Source of the DNA: Bacillota bacterium
GTDB taxonomy: Bacteria; Bacillota; Clostridia; Christensenellales; UMGS416
Reading direction: 5' to 3'
NCBI GenBank assembly: GCA_023410875.1
Contig: JAEYPH010000107.1
Coordinates: 1-64,000, forward strand
DNA: 64,000 bases
The position numbers and the translations under genes were made by a program. Below the pieces are notes generated by a model. It was not told the DNA's origin. It saw only the letters and a list, made by a program, of their open reading frames with translations, and did no database searches. How positions within the stretch are numbered: position 1 is the stretch's first letter; each line of letters opens with the position of its first letter. Shown one piece after another: positions 25,828 through 33,882 of the stretch.

Positions 25828-25914
25828 CTACCGTGGTGTCTCCGCCGTTTGCCAAAACTGGGAATGCACGACTTCATACTTCCGCTTGAACTTCAGTGTT
25901 TCGATAATATCAGG
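25828..25914 (-). pseudogene. degenerate 3' fragment of a cotJC-like gene
   Basis: The minus strand reads PDIIETLKFKRKYEVVHSQFW before a stop at 25828-25830. The C-terminus of CotJC at 43058-43627 reads PDVIDPLKFLREREVVHFQRF. The nucleotide match covers about 85 bp, including an identical AATGCACGACTTC. It is a much older fragment than the one at 28120-28293 and shows that cotJC pieces flank the pncB/nicotinamidase block on both sides, in the same orientation. Confidence 0.65.
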
Positions 25915-25920
25915 TAACTT

Positions 25921-27366
25921 CTAGTTTGTTTTTTGTTGGTTCAATAACTCCTTCTTAACATCCCACAACCTCTGCGACAAATCCACATAATACCGATGCG
26001 GATTCTCAAACCTCTTGACTTCATCCCACAAGGTATCCACCTGCCGCGCGCAATAGCCCTTGATTTCCTCCAGCTTCGGCATGTCATACACGCGCACGCC
26101 GCCCCGGAAGATCGGCACAAGCAGTTCCTCGGCCGTGAAGTTCTCGACCGTCTTGGTCTTCCACACGGCGTCGGGATCGAAGATGGTCAGTGGCTGCCCG
26201 TTGTCAATCGTCTCATCATGCACGCACAGCTGGTCGGCGATGGCCTTGCCGCTGTCGCGGTCATACAGGCGATAGAGCTTCTTGAAATGGGGATTCGTGA
26301 TCTTCCCTACGTTCTCACTGATCTTGATCTTTGGCAGGATGCTGCCGTCGGCCCGCTCCACCGCGACCAGCTTGTACACGCCGCCGAACACCGGCGCGCT
26401 CTTGGATGTGATCAGCCGCTCGCCGATGCCGAAGATATCCACCTGCGCCCCCTGCATCAGCAGGTCGCGAACCAGAACTTCGTCCAGCGCGTTGGACGCG
26501 ACGATCTTGCAGCCGGGCAAGCCGGCCTCGTCCAGCATGGCCCGGGCCTTCTTGGAGAGGTAGGCGATATCGCCGGAATCCAGCCGGATCGCGAAGTTCG
26601 TGATGCCCTGGGGCAGCAGCACGTCCCGGAACGCGCGGATCGCGTTGGGCACGCCGCTGGCCAGCGTGTTGTAGGTGTCCACCAGCAGCGTCGTGTTGTG
26701 AGGATACAGCCGGCAGTAGGCCGCGAACGCCTCATACTCGCTGTCGAACATCTGCACCCATGAGTGGGCCATGGTGCCGCCGGCGGGCACGCCGAATTGC
26801 TGGTCGGCCAAGGCGCACGCGGTGCCGCTGCACCCGCCTATGTAGGCGGCCCGGGCGCCCAGCACCGCCGCGTCGGAGCCCTGTGCCCTGCGGGAGCCGA
26901 ACTCCAGCACCGCTCGCCCCTGGGCGGCCCGCACGATGCGGTTGGCCTTGGTGGCGATGAGCGACTGATGGTTCAGCGTCAGCAGCACGAAGGTCTCTAT
27001 GAGCTGCGCCTCAATGGCCGGCGCGCGCACCGTGAGCACCGGCTCGTTGGGGAACACCGCTGTGCCCTCGGGCACTGCCCAGATGTCGCCGGTGAACCGG
27101 AACCGCGACAGGTAATCCAGGAACGCCTCATCAAATAGCTTCTTGGCCCGCAGATATGCGATGTCCTCAGGTGCGATGCGCAGATTCTCGATGTACTGGA
27201 TCAGCTGCTCCAGCCCCGCGGCTATCGCGAAGCCGCCGCCGTCGGGCACGCTGCGGAAAAACACGTCGAAATAGGTGATCCTGCCATCCAGCCCCAGCTT
27301 GAGATATCCGTTGGCCATCGTGAACTCATAGAAGTCGCACAGCATGGCCAGGTTGCGCTGTTCCAT
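25921..27366 (-). CDS. pncB: nicotinate phosphoribosyltransferase
   Basis: The 481-residue length and motifs fit this enzyme: LCDFYEFTMANGYL at the N-terminus, EFGSRRAQG, LVDTYNTLASG, FAIRLDSGDIAYLS and FGIGERLITSK. It converts nicotinate and PRPP to nicotinate mononucleotide in the Preiss-Handler route of NAD salvage, in the cytosol. The start at 27366 has AAGGAG 12 nt upstream. The nicotinamidase gene directly upstream supplies its substrate, making a two-gene nicotinamide salvage operon. Fragments of cotJC lie at both ends of the pair. Confidence 0.95.
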   Translation of the reverse strand: MEQRNLAMLCDFYEFTMANGYLKLGLDGRITYFDVFFRSVPDGGGFAIAAGLEQLIQYIENLRIAPEDIAYLRAKKLFDEAFLDYLSRFRFTGDIWAVPEGTAVFPNEPVLTVRAPAIEAQLIETFVLLTLNHQSLIATKANRIVRAAQGRAVLEFGSRRAQGSDAAVLGARAAYIGGCSGTACALADQQFGVPAGGTMAHSWVQMFDSEYEAFAAYCRLYPHNTTLLVDTYNTLASGVPNAIRAFRDVLLPQGITNFAIRLDSGDIAYLSKKARAMLDEAGLPGCKIVASNALDEVLVRDLLMQGAQVDIFGIGERLITSKSAPVFGGVYKLVAVERADGSILPKIKISENVGKITNPHFKKLYRLYDRDSGKAIADQLCVHDETIDNGQPLTIFDPDAVWKTKTVENFTAEELLVPIFRGGVRVYDMPKLEEIKGYCARQVDTLWDEVKRFENPHRYYVDLSQRLWDVKKELLNQQKTN

Positions 27367-27390
27367 CGGTTCAGTGCTCCTTGATCGTCG

Positions 27391-27918
27391 TTATCGGTTT
27401 GTAATTGTCATCTGCAGGCCGGCCATGACGTCCAGTGCGGCTTCGTGCAGGCGCTCATCATGGCTGGCGGTGCACGCGGCGTCCACAATGATCTCTGCCT
27501 GGGGCAGCGCCGCCTTGGCCAGCACTGCGTTGGATATCACGCAGATGTTGGACACGAGGCCCACGAGCTCGATGCGCTCATAGCCCTGCCGGGCCAGGTG
27601 GTTGGCCAGTTCCAGCGAGCCGAAGGCGTCCTTCTCGAAGCGCGCGTCGCCATCGCGGATCAACCTGGCAACCTTGCCATACAGCTGCCAGCCGTGGGTG
27701 CCCTTGACGCAGTGAGGGATGGGCAGGTTGCGGCCCTCCAGCGTGTGCAGATAGTCTTCAGTATGCGTGTCGAATGTGAAGGCGACGTCGTCACCGCTCT
27801 GACGGTATTGCCCGATCTTTCGGGTGATGCCGTCCTCCAGCGCCGGGGCCTTGGGGAAGCCCAGCGCGCCATCCACAAAGTCGTTCTGGAAATCTATAAC
27901 CAGAAGCAGGTTTTTCAT
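27391..27918 (-). CDS. pncA: nicotinamidase / isochorismatase family hydrolase
   Basis: The 175-residue protein has the catalytic triad D9 (VIDFQNDF), K96 (FEKDAFGS) and C126 (VSNICVIS), with metal ligands D50 and H52 in FDTH. It deamidates nicotinamide to nicotinate. The start MKNLLLVIDF at 27918 has AGAGGG upstream; a longer frame would run into the duplicated segment and is not real. It is 24 bp from pncB. Its promoter would lie within or next to the duplicated segment at 27946-28300, so that duplication may have changed its control. Confidence 0.93.
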   Translation of the reverse strand: MKNLLLVIDFQNDFVDGALGFPKAPALEDGITRKIGQYRQSGDDVAFTFDTHTEDYLHTLEGRNLPIPHCVKGTHGWQLYGKVARLIRDGDARFEKDAFGSLELANHLARQGYERIELVGLVSNICVISNAVLAKAALPQAEIIVDAACTASHDERLHEAALDVMAGLQMTITNR

Positions 27919-27945
27919 GTGATGCACCCTCTGTCTGTCAGCTGT

Positions 27946-28300
27946 TCTATAGAACAGCCCAAGGTGGGCACTCGCAACCAATGGCTCAAAGTGCCCCTGA
28001 TGATCCTATTCTGGTTCGCCTGGCAGAAGTTGTCAAGGGCGTGGGTCACATAACAGAGAAGACGGCAAAACCCCCGCTGCGATGGAGCAGCGGGGGCAAT
28101 TTCATCGTGCGCTTCGTGCTCAATAGAAACTCTTTTTCTCCATGTGATCCCGCAACGCCTCCAGCATCTCGCCGAAGCGCTGGAAATGCACGACTTCGCG
28201 CTCGCGCAGGAACTTCAAAGGATCGATGACATCCGGGTCGTCGGCCATCTGGATCAGATATTCATAGGTGCTCCTTGCTTTTTGCTCTGCTGCAATCTCA
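27946..28300 (-). repeat. about 350-bp duplicated segment, copy 1 (cotJC tail plus flank)
   Basis: This stretch is near-identical (roughly 95% by eye) to 42885-43240. It contains the last ~58 codons of cotJC, its terminator hairpin (copy at 28067-28096) and about 120 bp of downstream DNA that ends in a TCTATAGAACAGCCC boundary. It has the same orientation as copy 2. Apart from the gene fragment, no other coding content is seen in the gap 27919-28312. Confidence 0.9.
28120..28293 (-). pseudogene. 3' fragment of cotJC (recent partial duplicate)
   Basis: The frame reads AAEQKARSTYEYL through LREREVVHFQRFGEMLEAL and ends KKSFY at the stop 28120-28122, nearly identical to the end of intact CotJC. 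There is no start and no upstream two-thirds, so it is a dead fragment. Its 5' break lies about 20 bp from the stop of the serine hydrolase gene. Confidence 0.85.
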
Positions 28301-28312
28301 TATGAACATCAT

Positions 28313-29881
28313 TTATGGCACGCGAGAGGGGTTTGGGTGCGGCACTGTTGTGTTCTTATGAAGCAGCTGCTTAAAGATAAGCGCTCCCTTTGCACACCCG
28401 AGCAACAACAGCAATACGGACGACACCAAGGCAAACCAGCCGACATCGGGAACGTAATAGAGCACATAGGCCCAGGAGGCTTTTGCCTTTGCGGGTATAT
28501 CAAATAGGATAGCCAGCGGAAGAACAACGTTCAGAAGCGTACTCAAGGTTACGATACGCCAGAAGGCGAAGGATGATTTGGTCAGCCGGCGGCGCAACGA
28601 CTTCAACCGCCATACCGACAGAGCCAGCAGTATCGCCGCCAGTATCACCAAGCCCAGCAGAATGCCATAAGTCAGCGGCATCGGATAGCTGTTCAAATCC
28701 ATCGGATTCTGTCCAGGTTGTTCGGTGGGCGGTACGCCATACAGCACGTTGATGATGCCGGTCTCGATCTTGTCACGATACCCCACGTTGAAGAGCTCTG
28801 CGGCGGTGCTGCTGGATGTGTTGTACATCAGCGCCACGGCCAAGCTGTCCTGGGGCAGCAGCTTGACCTTTGCCTGGTAATCGGGCAGCTCACCGCCGTG
28901 ATAGGCACTGCCCGATGTGACATACCAACCCAGGCCGTAGGAAACCCATTTGGAGATGGCTGACGAAGCTTGCATCATCTGCGCGACGCCTTCTTCGGTT
29001 AAAACGGAGGTGCCGTTGTATCGGCCGCCGTGCAACATGGCGGTCATGTAATGGGCCATGTCCTCAGCGCAGGAAATGATGCTGTAAGCCGGCAGGAAAT
29101 CCTTGCGGTAGGGCAAGCCCGAGGCCTGCGGATAGCCGAAAATGGACCGATAACCCACAGCAAGGCCATCTGTGCCAGCAGCCTGTGCCGAGGTGTAGCT
29201 GTGGTTCATTTCCAGCGGCGCAAAGATGTGTGTTTGAACGTAATCCTCGTAGGTCATCCCCGAGACCACCTGTATCAATTCACCCAGCACGATGTAGTTG
29301 GCGTTGCCGTACTCGAACCGGGCTCCCGGTCGGTATTTCGGCGCGATGGACCCAAACTTACCCACCAACTGGTGGATGGTCTCGTCGTCGCCGCGCAACG
29401 ATGCCACGGAGAACTCTGCACCTTCGGCGATGCCGCTGGTATGGTTGAGCAGCTGACGCACGGTGATTTCGGCGGATGCCTTTGTGTCTGCCAGCCAGAA
29501 ATCCGGTAGGTAGTCACGCACCGGCGCATCAAGGTTCAGCTTTCCGTCCTGCGCCAGCTGCATGACCGCCAGCGCGGTAAAGGTCTTGCTCACCGAACCG
29601 ATCAAAAAGGGTGTCTGGGGCGTCACAGCCCGGCCGGTATCATCTGCCTTGCCATATCCCTTGGCATACAGCAATTCACCGTCATGCACGATGCTCACAG
29701 AAAAGCCAGGAATGCGGCAATCCCGCATCATGTCCTGGATGTATCGGTCCATCTGGTCGAAGTCCGGTTGGGCCACCGGGCCAGAGCTGGAGGTTGTACA
29801 CATCCCTGCCGCCGGCGCCAGCGCCATAAAAGCCGTTAGCACAAAAACCGTGACCATAAGCCTGAAAAATCTGTTCACCAT
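28313..29881 (-). CDS. serine hydrolase, beta-lactamase/penicillin-binding-protein (AmpC/FmtA) family, membrane-anchored
   Basis: The 522-residue protein has a signal peptide (about 1-27), a class C beta-lactamase fold with the nucleophile S96 in SVSK (SxxK, K99), the YGN motif in RFEYGNANY and a late HGG. A C-terminal block of four hydrophobic segments (about 405-515) anchors it. Such proteins act as D-amino-acid esterases or peptidases on the cell wall or on D-peptides; they often give envelope-stress resistance. The 2-nt-spaced palindrome at 29975-29988 lies about 95 nt upstream, so the adjacent NarL-type system probably controls it together with the ABC exporter. Confidence 0.88.
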   Translation of the reverse strand: MVNRFFRLMVTVFVLTAFMALAPAAGMCTTSSSGPVAQPDFDQMDRYIQDMMRDCRIPGFSVSIVHDGELLYAKGYGKADDTGRAVTPQTPFLIGSVSKTFTALAVMQLAQDGKLNLDAPVRDYLPDFWLADTKASAEITVRQLLNHTSGIAEGAEFSVASLRGDDETIHQLVGKFGSIAPKYRPGARFEYGNANYIVLGELIQVVSGMTYEDYVQTHIFAPLEMNHSYTSAQAAGTDGLAVGYRSIFGYPQASGLPYRKDFLPAYSIISCAEDMAHYMTAMLHGGRYNGTSVLTEEGVAQMMQASSAISKWVSYGLGWYVTSGSAYHGGELPDYQAKVKLLPQDSLAVALMYNTSSSTAAELFNVGYRDKIETGIINVLYGVPPTEQPGQNPMDLNSYPMPLTYGILLGLVILAAILLALSVWRLKSLRRRLTKSSFAFWRIVTLSTLLNVVLPLAILFDIPAKAKASWAYVLYYVPDVGWFALVSSVLLLLLGCAKGALIFKQLLHKNTTVPHPNPSRVP

Positions 29882-29972
29882 GTTCTTTTCCCCCGCATTT
29901 GGATGCCGTCAGTGTAGCGCGGGGGAGGGCGGAGCCACCAGTGTCCGCAGTCATGGGTGTTGTCACCAAGGG

Positions 29973-29990
29973 CCATGACAGCTGTCATGG
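29973..29990. promoter_or_regulatory. palindromic operator ATGACA-NN-TGTCAT, site 2
   Basis: The perfect 18-bp palindrome CCATGACAGCTGTCATGG lies upstream of the serine hydrolase and overlaps the last codons of the ABC ATPase gene. Its core ATGACA-GC-TGTCAT matches the site at 5443-5456 exactly apart from the two central bases. Confidence 0.6.
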
Positions 29991-30647
29991 GTGCGCCAGG
30001 ATTCGCCCATCTTTCATGCGGAATACCGTGTCCGCCCGCTCCAGCAGTTGGGGATCGTGGGTGATGAGCAAAATGGCGGAGCGCTGTCTCCTTTCTGCCA
30101 GTACGTCCATCACGGTCAACGTACTCTCCCGGTCCAAGGCAGCGGTGGGTTCGTCGGCGAAGATGACCTCGGGGTTGTTCACCAGCGCCCGCGCCACCGC
30201 CACCCGCTGCCGCTGGCCGTGAGAAAGCTCATATGGCATCCGCTGTCCCAGCCCTTCCAGCCCCAGCAGCGCCAGCAAATCCTGGGCCTCTTGGCGGCTT
30301 CTCTTGTCGGCGCTATTCAATGGCACCAGCACGTTATCCAACACCGAAAGTGCATCCAGCAGGAAATGCTGCTGGAAGATGACACCGAATTTGCTGCGGC
30401 GCGTGTGGGCAAGGGCGTCTGCGCAAAGGGACTGTATGTCCACGTTGTCATAGTACACGGTACCTGCAGTGGGTGGCCGCAGGCCAGCCAACACATACAG
30501 CAGCGAGCTCTTGCCACAACCCGATGGCCCCGTGACGGCGTGAATGCCGCTCTCCGCTACCCGGATGGAGGCGCCGGCCAGCGCCATTGCCGCGTCGGCT
30601 TTTGGCAGAGGGAACTGCAAGGTGAGCTCGATGCCGTCAATCCTCAT
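29985..30647 (-). CDS. ABC transporter ATP-binding protein, MacB/LolD-like
   Basis: The 220-residue protein has Walker A GPSGCGKSS (about 40-48), a signature LSHGQRQR in which H replaces the second G of LSGGQ, Walker B VIFADEP and the H-loop LLITHD. Small ATPases of this type work with FtsX-like permeases (MacB/BceA group) to export or sense peptides and antibiotics. The permease gene upstream overlaps by 4 bp. Together with the two-component genes further upstream it forms one minus-strand operon. Confidence 0.92.
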   Translation of the reverse strand: MRIDGIELTLQFPLPKADAAMALAGASIRVAESGIHAVTGPSGCGKSSLLYVLAGLRPPTAGTVYYDNVDIQSLCADALAHTRRSKFGVIFQQHFLLDALSVLDNVLVPLNSADKRSRQEAQDLLALLGLEGLGQRMPYELSHGQRQRVAVARALVNNPEVIFADEPTAALDRESTLTVMDVLAERRQRSAILLITHDPQLLERADTVFRMKDGRILAHP

Positions 30648-31780
30648 AGCCGACCCTCCAGCACACTGGCGGCGTCCAGCCCCCGGAGCATCCGCCAGAC
30701 CGGTATCACGCTGAACAGCGTGGTGAAAAGCGGCACGCAGAAGCTGCCCAACAGGCTTTCGGCAGCCAATACCTGCAGCGACAACCCCTTTGGGAGAAAG
30801 AACATCGTGTTCATCAGCAATCCGGAAAGGGTCGCGGCCAGCAGCCCCGCGCCCAGCCCGGCCAGGTTTACAAGGGAGATCTCGGCAAAGGCCCGGCTGA
30901 CGATCTGCATTTCGGTGTAGCCGATGGCGCAGAGTATGCCCTGCTCGCCCCGCCGCTGCAGGAAGTGTATATAGCTTAAAAACCCCGTACAGACGGAGAC
31001 GATGAGTATTGTCAGAATGCCGATAGCCGTGGTGAGCAGAGATATGCTGGATGTATCCCGCTGATACTGGTTGATTGCCGTCTGCAGCGTGCGCAGCACG
31101 AGGCCGCCCCTGTCCAGGCGCTCCAGTGCGTCGTTCATCGCCGCCGACTGGCCTTGCTGCGCCAGAATCAGCGCGCCTAAGCTGTATTCGTATGCGATAT
31201 TGCGCCGGACAAGCTCATATTCCAATGATGTGACGGATAGTATGGCTTCGCCGTGGAGTATGCCGCAAACAGTATGCCGCCCTTCGAGCATCTCGCCTTG
31301 CTGCACATCGCTGCCCATTGCATCGCCTATCCACAGACCTTTGTTGCGGGCGACGGTCTCGTGCAAGGCGATTTCATCGGTGCCCGATTTGGGCAGGCTG
31401 CCGTGCGCCAGCGTCAGGCCCATGGCGGGCAGCACCTGGGGCAACCCGCCGGCATCGATCGCCAGCACCTGGGTTCCTATGGATCCGCCGGCCACGCTAT
31501 CGATGTTGGTATAGAAACCGGCACAGGGAACCGCGGCTGCCACGCCCGTTACCTGCGACAGCGCTTTGACGAAGTCTGCTCTGAGAGGCTCTGTCTTCGC
31601 CGCAAACGCCGACACGTAACGATAGGGTTCCACCAACTCCCGCCAGACCGCATGTTGAGGTACGCCAACCACCGACTGCATCGTGCTGATCAGGAACACG
31701 CTGAGTGCCACTGCCGCCATCACCGGCATGGTTCTGCGACGGTTGCCCCATATACTTCGGAAGACAGAAAGGGGTCTCAT
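30644..31780 (-). CDS. FtsX-like ABC transporter permease
   Basis: The 378-residue protein has one membrane helix at about 17-38, a large extracytoplasmic MacB-like domain (about 40-250), and three helices in the last third with the FtsX core (FLSYIHFLQRRGEQGILCAIGYTE in part, then PVWRMLRGLDAASVL). This four-helix plan is that of MacB-type mechanotransmitters. The start at 31780 has GGGGGAG 7 nt upstream. It pairs with the ATPase downstream and sits 1 nt after the response regulator gene, so a Bce-like sensing/export module is likely. Confidence 0.9.
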   Translation of the reverse strand: MRPLSVFRSIWGNRRRTMPVMAAVALSVFLISTMQSVVGVPQHAVWRELVEPYRYVSAFAAKTEPLRADFVKALSQVTGVAAAVPCAGFYTNIDSVAGGSIGTQVLAIDAGGLPQVLPAMGLTLAHGSLPKSGTDEIALHETVARNKGLWIGDAMGSDVQQGEMLEGRHTVCGILHGEAILSVTSLEYELVRRNIAYEYSLGALILAQQGQSAAMNDALERLDRGGLVLRTLQTAINQYQRDTSSISLLTTAIGILTILIVSVCTGFLSYIHFLQRRGEQGILCAIGYTEMQIVSRAFAEISLVNLAGLGAGLLAATLSGLLMNTMFFLPKGLSLQVLAAESLLGSFCVPLFTTLFSVIPVWRMLRGLDAASVLEGRL

Positions 31781-31781
31781 A

Positions 31782-32438
31782 TCAACTCCCCCGTGGCAGG
31801 CGGTCCTTGAGATAGAGCGCCGCCTGGACACGGTCCCCGATGCCGATTTTGGCATAGATGGCGCTGACGGTGTTGCGCACCGTACCATCGGTCAGATACA
31901 ACGCCGAGGCGATCTGCCGGTTGGTGAACCCTTGGGCGATTAAATCGGCAACCTCCCGCTCCCGGCCGGTCAGCCGGGGCAGACCGCCAGCGTGGCATGC
32001 CGCAGGCTCGGGCCGTTTCGCCAGGTAACCCGCCAGCGTGGCAGTCACCTCCTGTGGCAGCACCGTCTTCCCTTCGGCTGCATCGTGGATGGCTTCCACG
32101 AGTTTGGGCACTTCTATATCCTTAAGCAAGAAGCCTACGGCTCCGCCGGCCAGGGCTTCAACGATGTAAGCATCCTCACAGAAGGTCGTCAGCATGACAA
32201 TCCGGGTGGCAGGGCTATCTCGGCGCACATGCCCGATGCAGGCAAGGCCATCCATCTGCGGCATGCGGATGTCCAGCAACAGAACATCCGGCTGGTGTGC
32301 CCGCGCCGCACGGCATGCTTCTTCACCGTTGGCGGCTGTCGCTACCACCCGCAGACCAGGCTCCAGGTCCAGTACGGTCTTCAGCCCCTCTCGTATCAGG
32401 GCCTGATCATCTGCAATTGCGATCCGTATCTGTTGCAA
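31782..32438 (-). CDS. response regulator, NarL/LuxR family
   Basis: The 218-residue protein has a receiver domain (acidic pocket D10/D11, phospho-acceptor D56 in LLLDIRMP, lysine in FLLKD) and a C-terminal LuxR helix-turn-helix (LTGREREVADLIAQGFTNRQI). It is the partner of the kinase 3 bp upstream. The ATGACA-NN-TGTCAT palindrome at the 3' end of this operon is a probable target, giving control of the serine hydrolase gene. Confidence 0.94.
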   Translation of the reverse strand: MQQIRIAIADDQALIREGLKTVLDLEPGLRVVATAANGEEACRAARAHQPDVLLLDIRMPQMDGLACIGHVRRDSPATRIVMLTTFCEDAYIVEALAGGAVGFLLKDIEVPKLVEAIHDAAEGKTVLPQEVTATLAGYLAKRPEPAACHAGGLPRLTGREREVADLIAQGFTNRQIASALYLTDGTVRNTVSAIYAKIGIGDRVQAALYLKDRLPRGS

Positions 32439-32441
32439 AGC

Positions 32442-33614
32442 TTAGTCCTCCGCAGGTAGCGTGATCTCGATCCGAAAACCCTCGCCCGGGTCAGAATGCA
32501 CTGCCATGCAACCTCCAGCGGCTGTCACCCGTTGCTCCATCGTGCGCAATCCAAAGCCGGGCGTTACGGCGCCGCAGCCGCGGCCATTGTCTTCCAGAAG
32601 AAAGGACACGTTACCGTTTTCCAGCCTCAGGCGAAATACAAACGCAGTGCTGCCGCCGTGGCGCAACCCGTTGGTCAAGCCTTCCTGCAGAGCCCGCAAG
32701 AGTACGTTTTGTTTTTGAGCGCTCAGCTTTGGCAGTGCCGGCATATCCTCGTGGATGGATATGCCCTGCCCGCGCAGGTCCCGCAGCAGTCGGTGCATCG
32801 CCGCAACCAGGTCGGATTCCTCAGCGCCCAATGTGTGGACGGCCCGGCGCAGTTCCGTCAAACCCTTTCGTATGTTCTCCTTCGCCTGACCGATCCTCTG
32901 GGCAGCCTGGTCCCCGTCCTGTCCCAGCAACCGTTCGCCGGCCTCCAGGCTTAATAGCCCTCCGGTGAGTGCGTGGCCTACCGTGTCGTGCATTTCCCGG
33001 GCGATGCGGGTCCGCTCCTGCAGCGCAGCCATTTCCTGTTGTGTCTGAGCCACTTCCCGCAGCTTACGGTAGGCATCCTCCAATTCCCTGGATTTGGTCT
33101 TTAGATCATACAGCATGCGATCATGCTGCTGGCGGGTTTCCATCTCATACCGGGTGATGGATACAAGCGCTACGGCGGCCAGGAACACCCCTTCGACAAA
33201 GGAGAGGGAGGATAGTGCCTGCTGCAATGTTTGTGGGCTTGCACCTAGGAGAGGGCCAATTGCATAGGAAACAATGGCCAAAGCTGCCACTGCATATCCC
33301 GCTGCCCTAGGCAGGAACAGGCAGGCATCACACAAGACAATCAGAAAAAATGCTACTGACGCCTCCGTTCCTGCAAAGAGCCCAATCAGGAAGGCCAGTG
33401 CAGTATCGGGCAGATATGTAAGGCTGCCGAGCAGACTGCTGCGCGCGCGGGGTAGAAGCAGCATATGGCGAACCGTCACCGAGAGCACCAACAGCCCGGC
33501 CAAGAACAGCAAAGCCCATACCCTGTCGCCGGCATGCAAAGCGCCATAGAGCACAGATGCTGTCAGCGATAGGTATATGATCCTTATGTATCTTTTCTCG
33601 GTTAATTTGTCCAT
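32442..33614 (-). CDS. sensor histidine kinase, HisKA_3 type
   Basis: The 390-residue protein has about six membrane helices in residues 8-155, a coiled coil at 158-200, the phospho-acceptor H209 in AREMHDTVGH, and a HATPase_c domain with DNGRGCG and a GFGLRTMEQRV lid. The sensor has no large outer domain. The start was set at the ATG 33614; a GTG two codons earlier is possible, and no strong ribosome site distinguishes them. It heads a four-gene minus-strand operon (kinase, regulator, permease, ATPase). Confidence 0.92.
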   Translation of the reverse strand: MDKLTEKRYIRIIYLSLTASVLYGALHAGDRVWALLFLAGLLVLSVTVRHMLLLPRARSSLLGSLTYLPDTALAFLIGLFAGTEASVAFFLIVLCDACLFLPRAAGYAVAALAIVSYAIGPLLGASPQTLQQALSSLSFVEGVFLAAVALVSITRYEMETRQQHDRMLYDLKTKSRELEDAYRKLREVAQTQQEMAALQERTRIAREMHDTVGHALTGGLLSLEAGERLLGQDGDQAAQRIGQAKENIRKGLTELRRAVHTLGAEESDLVAAMHRLLRDLRGQGISIHEDMPALPKLSAQKQNVLLRALQEGLTNGLRHGGSTAFVFRLRLENGNVSFLLEDNGRGCGAVTPGFGLRTMEQRVTAAGGCMAVHSDPGEGFRIEITLPAED

Positions 33615-33733
33615 TTGCACATCATTCTGATATTAGCATTGTTTGTATCCTTGGAGTAGAGGGAATCGAATCATTGAAGGAAAACAATTTTATAGAACGA
33701 TTCAAAAGCAGACGATACCTTGTGTTGCTGATT

Positions 33734-33787
33734 CAACCAATGCTTGCATTCTGGTTTATGCAACCAACTCTTGCTTTCTGGTTCTCA
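33734..33787 (+). repeat. 27-bp imperfect tandem duplication in a gene-free gap
   Basis: Two adjacent 27-bp units (33734-33760 and 33761-33787) share CAACCAA, CTTGC and TTCTGGTT. The gap 33615-33882 is AT-rich. A 62-codon frame through it reads a 9-residue repeat (QPMLAFWFM, QPTLAFWFS) but has no convincing ribosome site, so no gene is called. Confidence 0.6.
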
Positions 33788-33882
33788 CATTTCGTGGTAT
33801 TTTTGATACAGGCAAGGCCTTGGCTAGTTGAACTTAGGTACGATCTATCAGTAAAAAAATAAACATCAAAGGCAGTTCAATT

